Source: CAYMND01 sp964465065
GTDB taxonomy: Bacteria; Acidobacteriota; Aminicenantia; UBA2199
DNA: 6,550 nucleotides
Direction of reading: 5' to 3'
NCBI GenBank assembly: GCA_964465065.1
Contig: CAYXHZ010000101.1
Coordinates: 1-6,550 of the forward strand
In this document: piece after piece, positions 1 through 5,986 of the stretch
Numbering within the stretch: the stretch's first letter is position 1
Layout: each line of letters begins with the position of its first letter
Notes under the pieces: generated by a model
Told to the model about the DNA's origin: nothing
Seen by the model: only the letters and a program-made list of their open reading frames with translations
Databases searched by the model: none
Translations under genes and position numbers: made by a program

Positions 1-843
1 GCGGATCCGCACCTTGCCTTTTTCGCTGGCGGCGATGATCGAGTCGATCAGGGTGGAGGTGGTTTTACCGAACGGGATTTCGGTGATTTCCAGGGTGCGT
101 TTGTCGATCTTGCGGATTCTGGCCCGAACGCGTACTTTTCCCCCTTGCAGACCGCCGTTGTATTTGGAAACATCCGCCAGTCCGGCTGTCGGAAAATCGG
201 GATAGAGCACGAAGGGCCGGTTCTGGAGGTGGGCGATGGCCGCATCGATCAGTTCGTTGAAATTGTGGGGCAGGATTTTCGAGGCCAGGCCGACTGCGAT
301 ACCTTCCACACCCTGGGCCAGCAACAGCGGAAACTTCATCGGCAGGGTGACCGGTTCGGCGTTGCGGCCGTCGTAGGAGCTTTTCCAGACCGTCGTCTTG
401 GGGTTGAACGCCACGGCGTGGGCGAACTTGGACAGGCGGGCTTCGATATAGCGCGGGGCGGCCGCCTCGTCGCCGGTGAAGATGTTGCCCCAGTTTCCCT
501 GAGTCTCGATCAGCAGGTTTTTCTGACCCAGGCCGACCAGGGCCTCGCCGATGGATGCGTCGCCGTGGGGATGGTACTGCATGGTCGAACCGATCAGGTT
601 GGCCACCTTCATGAAACGGCCGTCGTCGAGCTTTTTCATGGCGTGCAGGATGCGGCGCTGCACTGGCTTCAAACCATCGGCCAGATCGGGAACCGCCCGT
701 TCCAGGATGACGTAAGAGGCGTAATCCAGAAAATAATCGCGGTACATGTCGGCGATCGAAAAGCTGTCGGCGGTACCGTTCTTTGGCACCAGCGCGCCGT
801 CTTCGGCTTGGTCTGTGTTCTCGTTTTCAGGAATGTCACTCAT
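1..843 (-). CDS. parC: Topoisomerase IV / gyrase-type subunit A, N-terminal part (cut by the window edge)
   Basis: DNA-breaking and rejoining subunit of a type IIA topoisomerase; it works with the ParE-like protein encoded just upstream to unlink and relax DNA in the cytoplasm. The first 281 codons are present and the reading frame runs open off the left edge. After an acidic, probably disordered N-terminus (about residues 1-27), the winged-helix breakage domain shows the ASYVILERAVPDLADGLKPV block (residues 42-61), the HPHGD motif (91-95), and AAAPRYIEARLS with the catalytic tyrosine at Y132 preceded by R131. EIPFGKTT (255-262) lies in the following region. Many stretches (HGDASIG, QGNWGNI, ILPHNFNELID) match the Bacteroidetes-type subunit A from memory. 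The ATG at 841-843 is chosen because GGAG lies 10 bases upstream and parE ends 21 bases before it. GyrA is the alternative name; the operon order and this sequence type favour ParC. Confidence 0.93.
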   Translation of the reverse strand, partial: MSDIPENENTDQAEDGALVPKNGTADSFSIADMYRDYFLDYASYVILERAVPDLADGLKPVQRRILHAMKKLDDGRFMKVANLIGSTMQYHPHGDASIGEALVGLGQKNLLIETQGNWGNIFTGDEAAAPRYIEARLSKFAHAVAFNPKTTVWKSSYDGRNAEPVTLPMKFPLLLAQGVEGIAVGLASKILPHNFNELIDAAIAHLQNRPFVLYPDFPTAGLADVSKYNGGLQGGKVRVRARIRKIDKRTLEITEIPFGKTTSTLIDSIIAASEKGKVRIR

Positions 844-853
844 GTTTGGGCGG

Positions 854-857
854 CTCC
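854..857 (-). promoter_or_regulatory. Ribosome binding site of parC
   Basis: GGAG on the minus strand, 10 bases before the parC ATG and inside the 21-base parE-parC gap. It supports the ATG at 841-843 and independent ribosome loading on a shared transcript. Confidence 0.6.
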
Positions 858-864
858 AATCTGA

Positions 865-2784
865 TCAGTTGCTGGCGGTATCCGGACCGTCTTCGCTTTC
901 CGGCAGGCTTTCCTGACCGGGTTCCCGTTCGATGCGGTCTTCCTCCATACGCAGGTTGTCGATGATGAAGTCCTGACGTTTGGGGGTGTTTTTCCCCATG
1001 TAAAAAGACATGGTATGGGAAATCGGCTGACTGTGATCCATATAGACCGGCTCCAGGCGGATGGAGGAGCCGATGAAATGCTTGAATTCATCGGGGGAGA
1101 TCTCGCCCAGACCTTTAAACCGGGTGATTTCCGGGTTTTTGCCCAGTCTGGCAATGGCCGACTGCTTTTCCTCTTCGCTGTAGCAGTAAATGGTTTCCTT
1201 TTTGTTGCGTACGCGGAACAGCGGCGTCTGCAGGATGTAGAGGTGGTTGCTGGAGATCAGTTCCGGGAAGAAGGTCAGAAAGAAGGTGATCAGAAGCAGG
1301 CGGATGTGCATGCCGTCGACATCGGCGTCCGAGGCGATGACCACGTTGTTGTAGCGAAGGTTCTCGATGCCCTCCTCGATGTCCAGGGCGGCCTGCAGCA
1401 GGTTGAATTCCTCGTTTTCGTAAACGACGCGTTTGCTCAGGCCGAAACAGTTGAGCGGTTTGCCCCGCAGCGAGAATACGGCCTGGGTGTTGACGTCGCG
1501 GGCGGTGGTGATCGAACCGCTGGCCGAATCGCCTTCGGTGATGAACAGGGTGGTTTCCTGACGCTGTTCGTGGTTGTCGTTGTAGTGGATACGGCAATCG
1601 CGCAGCTTGCGGTTGTGCAGGTTGGCTTTCTTGGCGCGTTCCCGGGCCAGCTTTTTGACACCGGCCATGGATTTGCGCTCTTTTTCACTTTCCTGGATGC
1701 GTGTCAGCAGGGCGCCGGCGGTGTCGGGATGGCGATGCAGGAAGTTGTCCAGGTGTTCCTTGACGAAATCGCCGACCGCCTGGCGGATGGACACTCCGTC
1801 CGGGCTCATATCCTTGGAACCGAGTCTGGTTTTGGTCTGCGATTCGAAGACCGGTTCCTCGATCCGGATGCTGAAGGCGGCGACCAGCGAGCTGCGGATA
1901 TCGGCCAGATCGAAATCCTTCTTGTAAAATTCGCGGATAGTCTTGCCCAGGGCTTCGCGGAAAGCCTGCAGATGACTGCCGCCCTGCGGGGTGTATTGTC
2001 CGTTGACAAAAGTGAAATAGGATTCGCCGTACTGGTCGCCGTGGGTGATGGCCAGTTCCATGTCGTCGTTTTCCAGGTGGATGATCGGGTAACGGCAGGG
2101 ATCGTCGAGCTTGGATTCCAGCAGATCCAGCAGCCCGTTCTTGGACTGGAATCGCTGACCGTTGAAGTATATGGCCAGGCCGCGGTTGAGGTAGGTGTAA
2201 TGGCGTACCATGGCGCTGACATGTTCGCGCAGAAAGCGGTAATTGTGAAAAATTTCCGGATCGGGCCGAAAAACGACCTCGGTGCCGTTCTTTTCATCGC
2301 CGGGCACGATCGGGCTCTCCTCGAGAAGTTCACCGCGGCAGAATCTGGCCGTTTTCTTCTGACCGTCGCGGAAGGCCGAGATGACGAATTCGCTGGACAG
2401 GGCGTTGACGGCCTTGATGCCGACACCGTTGAGGCCGACCGATCGTTTGAAAACCTTGGAATCGAATTTGCCGCCGGTGTTCATTTTGGAGGAGACGTCG
2501 ACCAGTTTGCCGAGCGGAATGCCGCGTCCATAGTCGCGCAGCCGCACCTGTCCCTCACCGATGTCCAGGTCGATGCGAGTGCCGTTTTTCATCAGAAATT
2601 CGTCGACGGAGTTGTCGGTGACTTCCTTGAGCAGGATGTAAATGCCGTCGTCAGGGGAGGAACCGTCGCCCAGTTTACCGATGTACATGCCGGGCCGCCG
2701 GCGGATGTGCGTTTTCCAGTCCAGGGTGAGGATGCTCTCTTCCGTATAGAGATTTGGATTGTCTGTGGGTTCGGTTTGGTTCAT
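865..2784 (-). CDS. parE: Topoisomerase IV / gyrase-type subunit B (ATPase and TOPRIM)
   Basis: ATP-driven subunit of a type IIA topoisomerase; partner of the ParC-like protein downstream. It has 639 residues, close to ParE and much shorter than long GyrB forms. The GHKL ATPase region shows RRRPGMYIG (28-36), the catalytic glutamate E54 and Mg-binding N58 in KEVTDNSVDE, DYGRGIP (84-90) and the lid GLNGVG (117-122). The transducer QTK loop is Q316-K318. The TOPRIM region shows the metal-binding E417 in TEGDSASGS, SLRGKPLN (438-445), DADVDG (486-491) and RFKGLGE (555-561). The C-terminus (from about 613) is acidic and probably disordered. TEGDSASGS rather than EGDSAGGSA, together with AVFSLRGKPLNCFG, points to the Bacteroidetes-type family. 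The start is supported by AGAGG six bases upstream and a promoter just before it. Stop TGA is at 865-867. It is co-oriented with parC 21 bases downstream, so one operon is likely. Confidence 0.95.
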   Translation of the reverse strand: MNQTEPTDNPNLYTEESILTLDWKTHIRRRPGMYIGKLGDGSSPDDGIYILLKEVTDNSVDEFLMKNGTRIDLDIGEGQVRLRDYGRGIPLGKLVDVSSKMNTGGKFDSKVFKRSVGLNGVGIKAVNALSSEFVISAFRDGQKKTARFCRGELLEESPIVPGDEKNGTEVVFRPDPEIFHNYRFLREHVSAMVRHYTYLNRGLAIYFNGQRFQSKNGLLDLLESKLDDPCRYPIIHLENDDMELAITHGDQYGESYFTFVNGQYTPQGGSHLQAFREALGKTIREFYKKDFDLADIRSSLVAAFSIRIEEPVFESQTKTRLGSKDMSPDGVSIRQAVGDFVKEHLDNFLHRHPDTAGALLTRIQESEKERKSMAGVKKLARERAKKANLHNRKLRDCRIHYNDNHEQRQETTLFITEGDSASGSITTARDVNTQAVFSLRGKPLNCFGLSKRVVYENEEFNLLQAALDIEEGIENLRYNNVVIASDADVDGMHIRLLLITFFLTFFPELISSNHLYILQTPLFRVRNKKETIYCYSEEEKQSAIARLGKNPEITRFKGLGEISPDEFKHFIGSSIRLEPVYMDHSQPISHTMSFYMGKNTPKRQDFIIDNLRMEEDRIEREPGQESLPESEDGPDTASN

Positions 2785-2786
2785 AT

Positions 2787-2795
2787 CCTTCCTCT
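2787..2795 (-). promoter_or_regulatory. Ribosome binding site of parE
   Basis: AGAGGAAGG on the minus strand; the AGAGG core sits six bases before the parE ATG. This strong Shine-Dalgarno site fixes the start and argues that this host uses canonical ribosome binding. Confidence 0.75.
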
Positions 2796-2807
2796 GCTCA
2801 ATGGACT

Positions 2808-2837
2808 ATTCTACCTAAAATCGTCCGGAGAGTTCAA
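2808..2837 (-). promoter_or_regulatory. Candidate sigma-70 promoter of parE-parC
   Basis: On the minus strand, TTGAAC (2832-2837) is followed after an 18-base spacer by TAGAAT (2808-2813). Transcription would start near 2801, giving a leader of about 17 bases that still contains the ribosome binding site. It lies in the 109-base gap between parE and the upstream exported-protein gene, so the topoisomerase genes can be expressed independently of that gene. I see no clear terminator in the gap. Called by eye only. Confidence 0.6.
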
Positions 2838-2893
2838 GTCGTCGCAGGGTCGGGATTGAAAATAAATCTGACCGGAGCCGATGAAAACAGACG

Positions 2894-3595
2894 TTAATTG
2901 CGAGGCTGCGGCCGTCCCTTTTCTCGCTCATGCTGCAGTTGCTGCAGCTTGTGCTTTCCCTCCTTGAGGTACATGGCAAACAAGATTTCGAACTGAGCGA
3001 CCTGTTCTTTTTTCAGAATGGACTTGATGCTCTTGGCCCGTTTCTTTTGAACCGAGACCCAGGTGTCGACCAGATCGCCCTCATCATGCCGAGCTCCCGG
3101 ACCTGCCTGGCGGTCAGGTCCGGGTTGCGGCGGATTGCCCTGCGGCGGCTGCGGACCTTCTCCGAAACCGTCCGGATTCGGCCCTCTGCCCGGGTCGCCG
3201 ATGATGCCTGTCAACTGCGCAATCTGCTGTTCGTCCAGAAGCAGACCTTCCTGGTACATGTAAAACTCGACCTTCTGGGGAGATTGTTCCTGACGCTTGA
3301 ACTGACTGCGCTGCTCTTCGTCCAGCAGATCGCCGATCAGTTGATTTTCCCTTTCCTTTCTGGCTTTGGCCGCCTGGTACAAGGCCAGGGCCATAGGGGC
3401 GAAATTCTGCCGGTCCATACGGCGCTGGCCGGCGCTCATCGTCAGAATTTGCTGCAATTTCTGCTGTCTGACGGCGTCCAGCTGGTAGCGTTTGCACAGT
3501 TCCTCGAAGCGCCGGGTGTCGTACGGATTGCCCTGGGCGGCCAAGGCGAATGCGGTCAAAAGTATGGTGATGACGGTGATGAATCTGGCGGTCAT
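2894..3595 (-). CDS. Exported Spy/CpxP-like protein with LxxxQ repeats and a Pro/Gly-rich loop
   Basis: Unnamed 233-residue protein that I do not recognise as a specific named gene. Residues 1-19 form a signal peptide: R4, a hydrophobic stretch, then ALA before AQG, so cleavage after A19 is likely and the protein is probably periplasmic. There is no lipobox. The rest is charged and helical, rich in Q, K, R and E. Short motifs recall the LTxxQ signature of Spy/CpxP-like periplasmic proteins: LDAVRQQKLQQIL (39-51), LLDEEQRSQF (90-99), LLDEQQIAQL (119-128) and ILKKEQVAQF (193-202). A loop rich in proline and glycine (about 134-169) interrupts the second half, and the tail is basic. The start at 3593-3595 is well supported by GGAGG seven bases upstream. 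By analogy it could be an envelope chaperone or stress sensor; function is inference only. It is co-oriented with parE, 109 bases away, with no evident functional link. Confidence 0.8.
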   Translation of the reverse strand: MTARFITVITILLTAFALAAQGNPYDTRRFEELCKRYQLDAVRQQKLQQILTMSAGQRRMDRQNFAPMALALYQAAKARKERENQLIGDLLDEEQRSQFKRQEQSPQKVEFYMYQEGLLLDEQQIAQLTGIIGDPGRGPNPDGFGEGPQPPQGNPPQPGPDRQAGPGARHDEGDLVDTWVSVQKKRAKSIKSILKKEQVAQFEILFAMYLKEGKHKLQQLQHEREKGRPQPRN

Positions 3596-3600
3596 GGTGC

Positions 3601-3607
3601 TTCCTCC
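3601..3607 (-). promoter_or_regulatory. Ribosome binding site of the Spy-like gene
   Basis: GGAGGAA on the minus strand, with its GGAGG core seven bases before the ATG: a near-perfect Shine-Dalgarno site that fixes the start and therefore the signal peptide. Confidence 0.8.
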
Positions 3608-3688
3608 GTGAAAGGCTCAATACCGTAAGACTCCCTGAAATGCGAAACGGTTTTATATTTTTCAATATTGATGGCTTATCGAGTCGAG

Positions 3689-3704
3689 TGCAAGCCGTTT
3701 TCCA
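3689..3704 (-). promoter_or_regulatory. Possible sigma-54-type promoter for the Spy-like gene
   Basis: Read on the minus strand this is TGGAAAACGGCTTGCA. It keeps the GG-N10-GC spacing and the TTGCA -12 element of sigma-54 promoters, but the -24 element matches only in TGG and one further base. Transcription would start near 3677, about 80 bases before the ATG. I found no better sigma-70 pair on this strand in the gap. Weak call; a chance match is quite possible. Confidence 0.25.
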
Positions 3705-3706
3705 GT

Positions 3707-3716
3707 CAATGCATTG
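3707..3716. promoter_or_regulatory. Ten-base perfect palindrome in the divergent gap (possible operator)
   Basis: CAATGCATTG reads the same on both strands and ends four bases before the -35 box of the cysM promoter, between the two divergent genes. It is enclosed by GTCAA (3705-3709) and TTGAC (3721-3725), which are also complementary. A regulator site here could act on both genes. No known binding motif is recognised. Confidence 0.3.
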
Positions 3717-3720
3717 TTTT

Positions 3721-3749
3721 TTGACATACAGACTGTTTCTGTGTACAAT
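3721..3749 (+). promoter_or_regulatory. Near-consensus sigma-70 promoter of cysM
   Basis: TTGACA (3721-3726), a 17-base spacer, then TACAAT (3744-3749): 11 of 12 consensus bases with ideal spacing. Transcription should begin near 3756, leaving only about 12 bases before the ATG at 3768. The spacer contains ACAGA-N5-TCTGT (3728-3742), an inverted repeat that could be an operator. The promoter position rules out any start codon for cysM upstream of about 3756. Confidence 0.8.
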
Positions 3750-3767
3750 GACGAAGCCGAACACATC

Positions 3768-4682
3768 ATGATTTACCAAAACATTCTGGATACCATAGGT
3801 AATACTCCGATGATTCGCATCCAACGGATCGTGAACAAACCCGGAGTGGAGATTTATGCCAAACTGGAAGGGATCAATCCCGGCGGAAGCATCAAAGACC
3901 GAATAGCCGTCAAGATGATCGAGCAGGCGGTTGCTGAAGGCAAATTGACACGGGACAAAACCATTATCGAACCGACGTCTGGCAATACAGGCATTGCCCT
4001 GGCCATGATCGGCACCATCATGGGGTATCGGGTCGAGATCGTCATGAGTCGGGCGGTTTCGGAGGAACGCCGGAAGATGATCGCCGCCTTCGGGGCCAAG
4101 TTGACCTTGACCGATATCGATCTGGGCACCGACGGCGCGATCATCAAGGCCAGAGAACTCGTGAACGACAACCCGGACAAATATTTCATGCCCGACCAGT
4201 TTTCGAATCATTACAACAAATTGGCCCATTACGAAAACACGGCCCGTGAAATCTGGGCGGACATGGATGGCCGGATCGATTATTTCGTGTCGGCGATCGG
4301 TACGTCGGGGACCATCATGGGAGTGGGGGAAGCGCTCAAGAACCTGGACAGCAAAATCCGTATCGTTTGCGCTTATCCGGAAAAAGGGCATTACATCCAA
4401 GGGTTGAAAAACATGGAAGAGGCCATTGTTCCGGCACTGTATGACAAGAGCCGAATCGAGGAATTCATCGTTGTCGGCAGCGAGCAGGCCTTCGCCATGT
4501 CCCGGCGCCTGGCCCGGGAAGAAGGAATTTTTGCCGGTATGAGTTCCGGTGCGGCCATGCTTTCGGCCGTCATCCTAACGCAAAAAATCGACAACGGAAG
4601 GGTGGTCGTCATTTTTCCGGACCGCGGCGAGAAATATATCAGCACCGACTTGTTTGCGCCTGAAATCGGCGAGCGAGGGTAA
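3768..4682 (+). CDS. cysM: Cysteine synthase, CysM-like (PLP-dependent)
   Basis: Fold-type II PLP enzyme that makes cysteine from an activated serine and sulfide or another sulfur donor in the cytoplasm. Of 304 residues, IGNTPMIRI (10-18) opens the domain. The PLP Schiff-base lysine is K43 in NPGGSIKDR, the substrate-binding loop is TSGNTG (70-75), the PLP phosphate loop is GTSGT (178-182), and S259 in MSSGAA should contact the pyridine nitrogen. DQFSN (143-147) and LKNMEEAIVPALYD (213-226) resemble CysM, including the mycobacterial type, more than CysK, so O-acetylserine or O-phosphoserine are both possible substrates. The open frame extends upstream to a TTG at 3714, but that lies before the promoter, and the family N-terminus fits the ATG at 3768. 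No Shine-Dalgarno site is visible and the leader is very short. The gene stands alone, divergent from the Spy-like gene and convergent with ktrB. Confidence 0.9.
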   Translation: MIYQNILDTIGNTPMIRIQRIVNKPGVEIYAKLEGINPGGSIKDRIAVKMIEQAVAEGKLTRDKTIIEPTSGNTGIALAMIGTIMGYRVEIVMSRAVSEERRKMIAAFGAKLTLTDIDLGTDGAIIKARELVNDNPDKYFMPDQFSNHYNKLAHYENTAREIWADMDGRIDYFVSAIGTSGTIMGVGEALKNLDSKIRIVCAYPEKGHYIQGLKNMEEAIVPALYDKSRIEEFIVVGSEQAFAMSRRLAREEGIFAGMSSGAAMLSAVILTQKIDNGRVVVIFPDRGEKYISTDLFAPEIGERG

Positions 4683-4711
4683 ATTCAGCCGATCATGATG
4701 TCTTCTTCAGG
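4659..4711. other. Inverted repeat across the cysM-ktrB convergence point
   Basis: ATCGGC (4665-4670) pairs with GCCGAT (4688-4693) around a 17-base loop that holds both stop codons, and CCTGAA (4659-4664) can pair with TTCAGG (4706-4711) outside it across a 12-base bulge. Either transcript could form it, but there is no T-run, so it is not a standard intrinsic terminator. Possibly chance. Confidence 0.25.
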
Positions 4712-5986
4712 ATAGGTGATGACGGCCTTGGGTTCGGATCGGCTGAGGGCTAACAGCAAGGTTATAGGGCCGATACGGCCGATGAACATGGTGAACATGA
4801 TCAGGAGTTTGGCGGCGCTGCCCAGCGAGGCGGTGATGCCCAGGCTGAGACCGACCGTTCCGAAGGCGGAGACGATTTCGAACAGTAGATGGTAGAAGCG
4901 GATCTGCGGCTCGAATATCAGCAGAGTGAAGAAAACCAGGCCGATCAGGAGCGTAGCCAGCAAGAACAGCAGGAACGCTTTTTCGACCGTCTTTTCCGGT
5001 AACGATCGGTATCTGAACTCGGTTCTTTTTCTGCCCAGAATGAAGGCGCGGAGGTAGGCGGCCATGGTGGCGGCGGTGGTGGTCTTGATGCCGCCGCCAG
5101 TCGAGCCGGGCGAGGCGCCGATCAACATCAAGAAACAGATGAACAGACCGGTGGCCTGGGAATATAGAGACAGGTTGATGGTGTTGAACCCGGCGGTGCG
5201 GCTGGTCGTGGACTGAAACAGGGCGGTCAGAAAACGGTGGGGCAGGGAATCACCGTGATTTTCCAGCAGAAAAATCACCACGGTGCCGGCCAGCAGCAGG
5301 ACGATGGTGGTTTTCATGACCATGCGGCTGTGCAGGGTCAAACGTGATAAGGGTTCACGCCGTTTGATGAGGTGTCCGAGCTCGTTGAGTACCAGAAAAC
5401 CGATACCGCCGGCGATGATCAGCAACATGATGGTGATGTTGAGCAGCCAATGGTCGGCGTAGGCCTCCAGACCGGTACTGAACGTGGAAAATCCGGCATT
5501 GCAGAAAGCGGCCACGGAATGGAACAGGGCGGCAAACGCCCGTTCCCAGGGCGAGGCGATTTTAAGGGAAAAAAACAACAGAATGGCCCCGGCCAGTTCG
5601 AATGTGAAGGTGAAGAAAAAAATACGCCGGATAAGCGGATAGATGTTGCGGTGCATGCCGGTTGTGAAACCGCTTTCCATCAGCAAGCGGTCGCTGAGCG
5701 GAACGGAACGGCCCAGCAGGAGCAGGGTCAGGGTGGTGAAGGTCATGAAACCGAGCCCTCCCAACTGAATCAGCAGCATGATGATGGTTTTCCCGATCAG
5801 GGTGAATTGGCTGGCGGTATCGACGACGATCAGACCGGTGACGGTGATGGCCGAGGCGGAGGTGAACATGGCGTCCAGCAAACTGACCGAACCACTCTGG
5901 GAGAACGGCAACCAGAGCAGGAAGCCGCCGATGACGATCGGCAGCAGAAAACTCAGGATGACCAAGAGTTCAGGATTTTTTCTCAT
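4685..5986 (-). CDS. ktrB: Potassium uptake channel subunit, KtrB/TrkH family
   Basis: Inner-membrane ion channel subunit of a Ktr/Trk potassium uptake system, normally gated by a cytoplasmic KtrA/TrkA ring. It has 433 residues, typical of KtrB. The four membrane-pore-membrane repeats are seen from their filter loops with central glycines: TVTGL (G51), CNAGF (G165), SRTAGF (G266) and FGTVGL (G379). The glycine-rich gate GASPGSTGGGIKTTT (290-304) lies in the third repeat, and R404 in GRIGPIT is the conserved arginine of the last helix. The C-terminus YPEEDIMIG matches the family ending. The open frame extends 43 codons further upstream, but that part encodes non-membrane sequence overlapping lepB. 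The ATG at 5984-5986 gives a proper N-terminus and overlaps the lepB stop as ATGA. AGG lies nine bases upstream, so its site is weak and coupled translation is likely. No ktrA is adjacent in the window. Confidence 0.92.
   Translation of the reverse strand: MRKNPELLVILSFLLPIVIGGFLLWLPFSQSGSVSLLDAMFTSASAITVTGLIVVDTASQFTLIGKTIIMLLIQLGGLGFMTFTTLTLLLLGRSVPLSDRLLMESGFTTGMHRNIYPLIRRIFFFTFTFELAGAILLFFSLKIASPWERAFAALFHSVAAFCNAGFSTFSTGLEAYADHWLLNITIMLLIIAGGIGFLVLNELGHLIKRREPLSRLTLHSRMVMKTTIVLLLAGTVVIFLLENHGDSLPHRFLTALFQSTTSRTAGFNTINLSLYSQATGLFICFLMLIGASPGSTGGGIKTTTAATMAAYLRAFILGRKRTEFRYRSLPEKTVEKAFLLFLLATLLIGLVFFTLLIFEPQIRFYHLLFEIVSAFGTVGLSLGITASLGSAAKLLIMFTMFIGRIGPITLLLALSRSEPKAVITYPEEDIMIG

Noticed and set aside
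134..169. Whether the Pro/Gly-rich stretch of the Spy-like protein signals a frameshift
   Set aside because: The numbers here are protein residues; the DNA is about 3089-3196. The reading frame is continuous, and charged helical sequence in the same style resumes on both sides, so a genuine low-complexity loop is the simpler reading.
145..864. 239-codon open frame antisense to parC
   Set aside because: It overlaps the conserved ParC breakage domain on the other strand and has no recognisable motif or ribosome site.
1015..2859. 614-codon open frame antisense to the whole of parE
   Set aside because: The translation is low-complexity in style and shows no family motif, while the opposite strand encodes a full ParE with every catalytic motif. 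It is a shadow of a GC-biased gene.
3714..3767. Upstream TTG start adding 18 residues to cysM
   Set aside because: It lies upstream of the -10 box of a near-consensus promoter, so it would not be transcribed from there. The added residues are not part of the family.
3748..3771. Seven-codon open frame whose stop overlaps the cysM start (possible leader peptide)
   Set aside because: Its ATG begins inside the -10 box, before the predicted transcription start, and it has no ribosome site.
3114..4400. 428-codon minus-strand open frame spanning part of the Spy-like gene, the divergent gap and most of cysM
   Set aside because: It runs antisense to the PLP lysine region of cysM and out of frame through the Spy-like gene. 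Both of those have clear start signals or motifs, and this frame has none.
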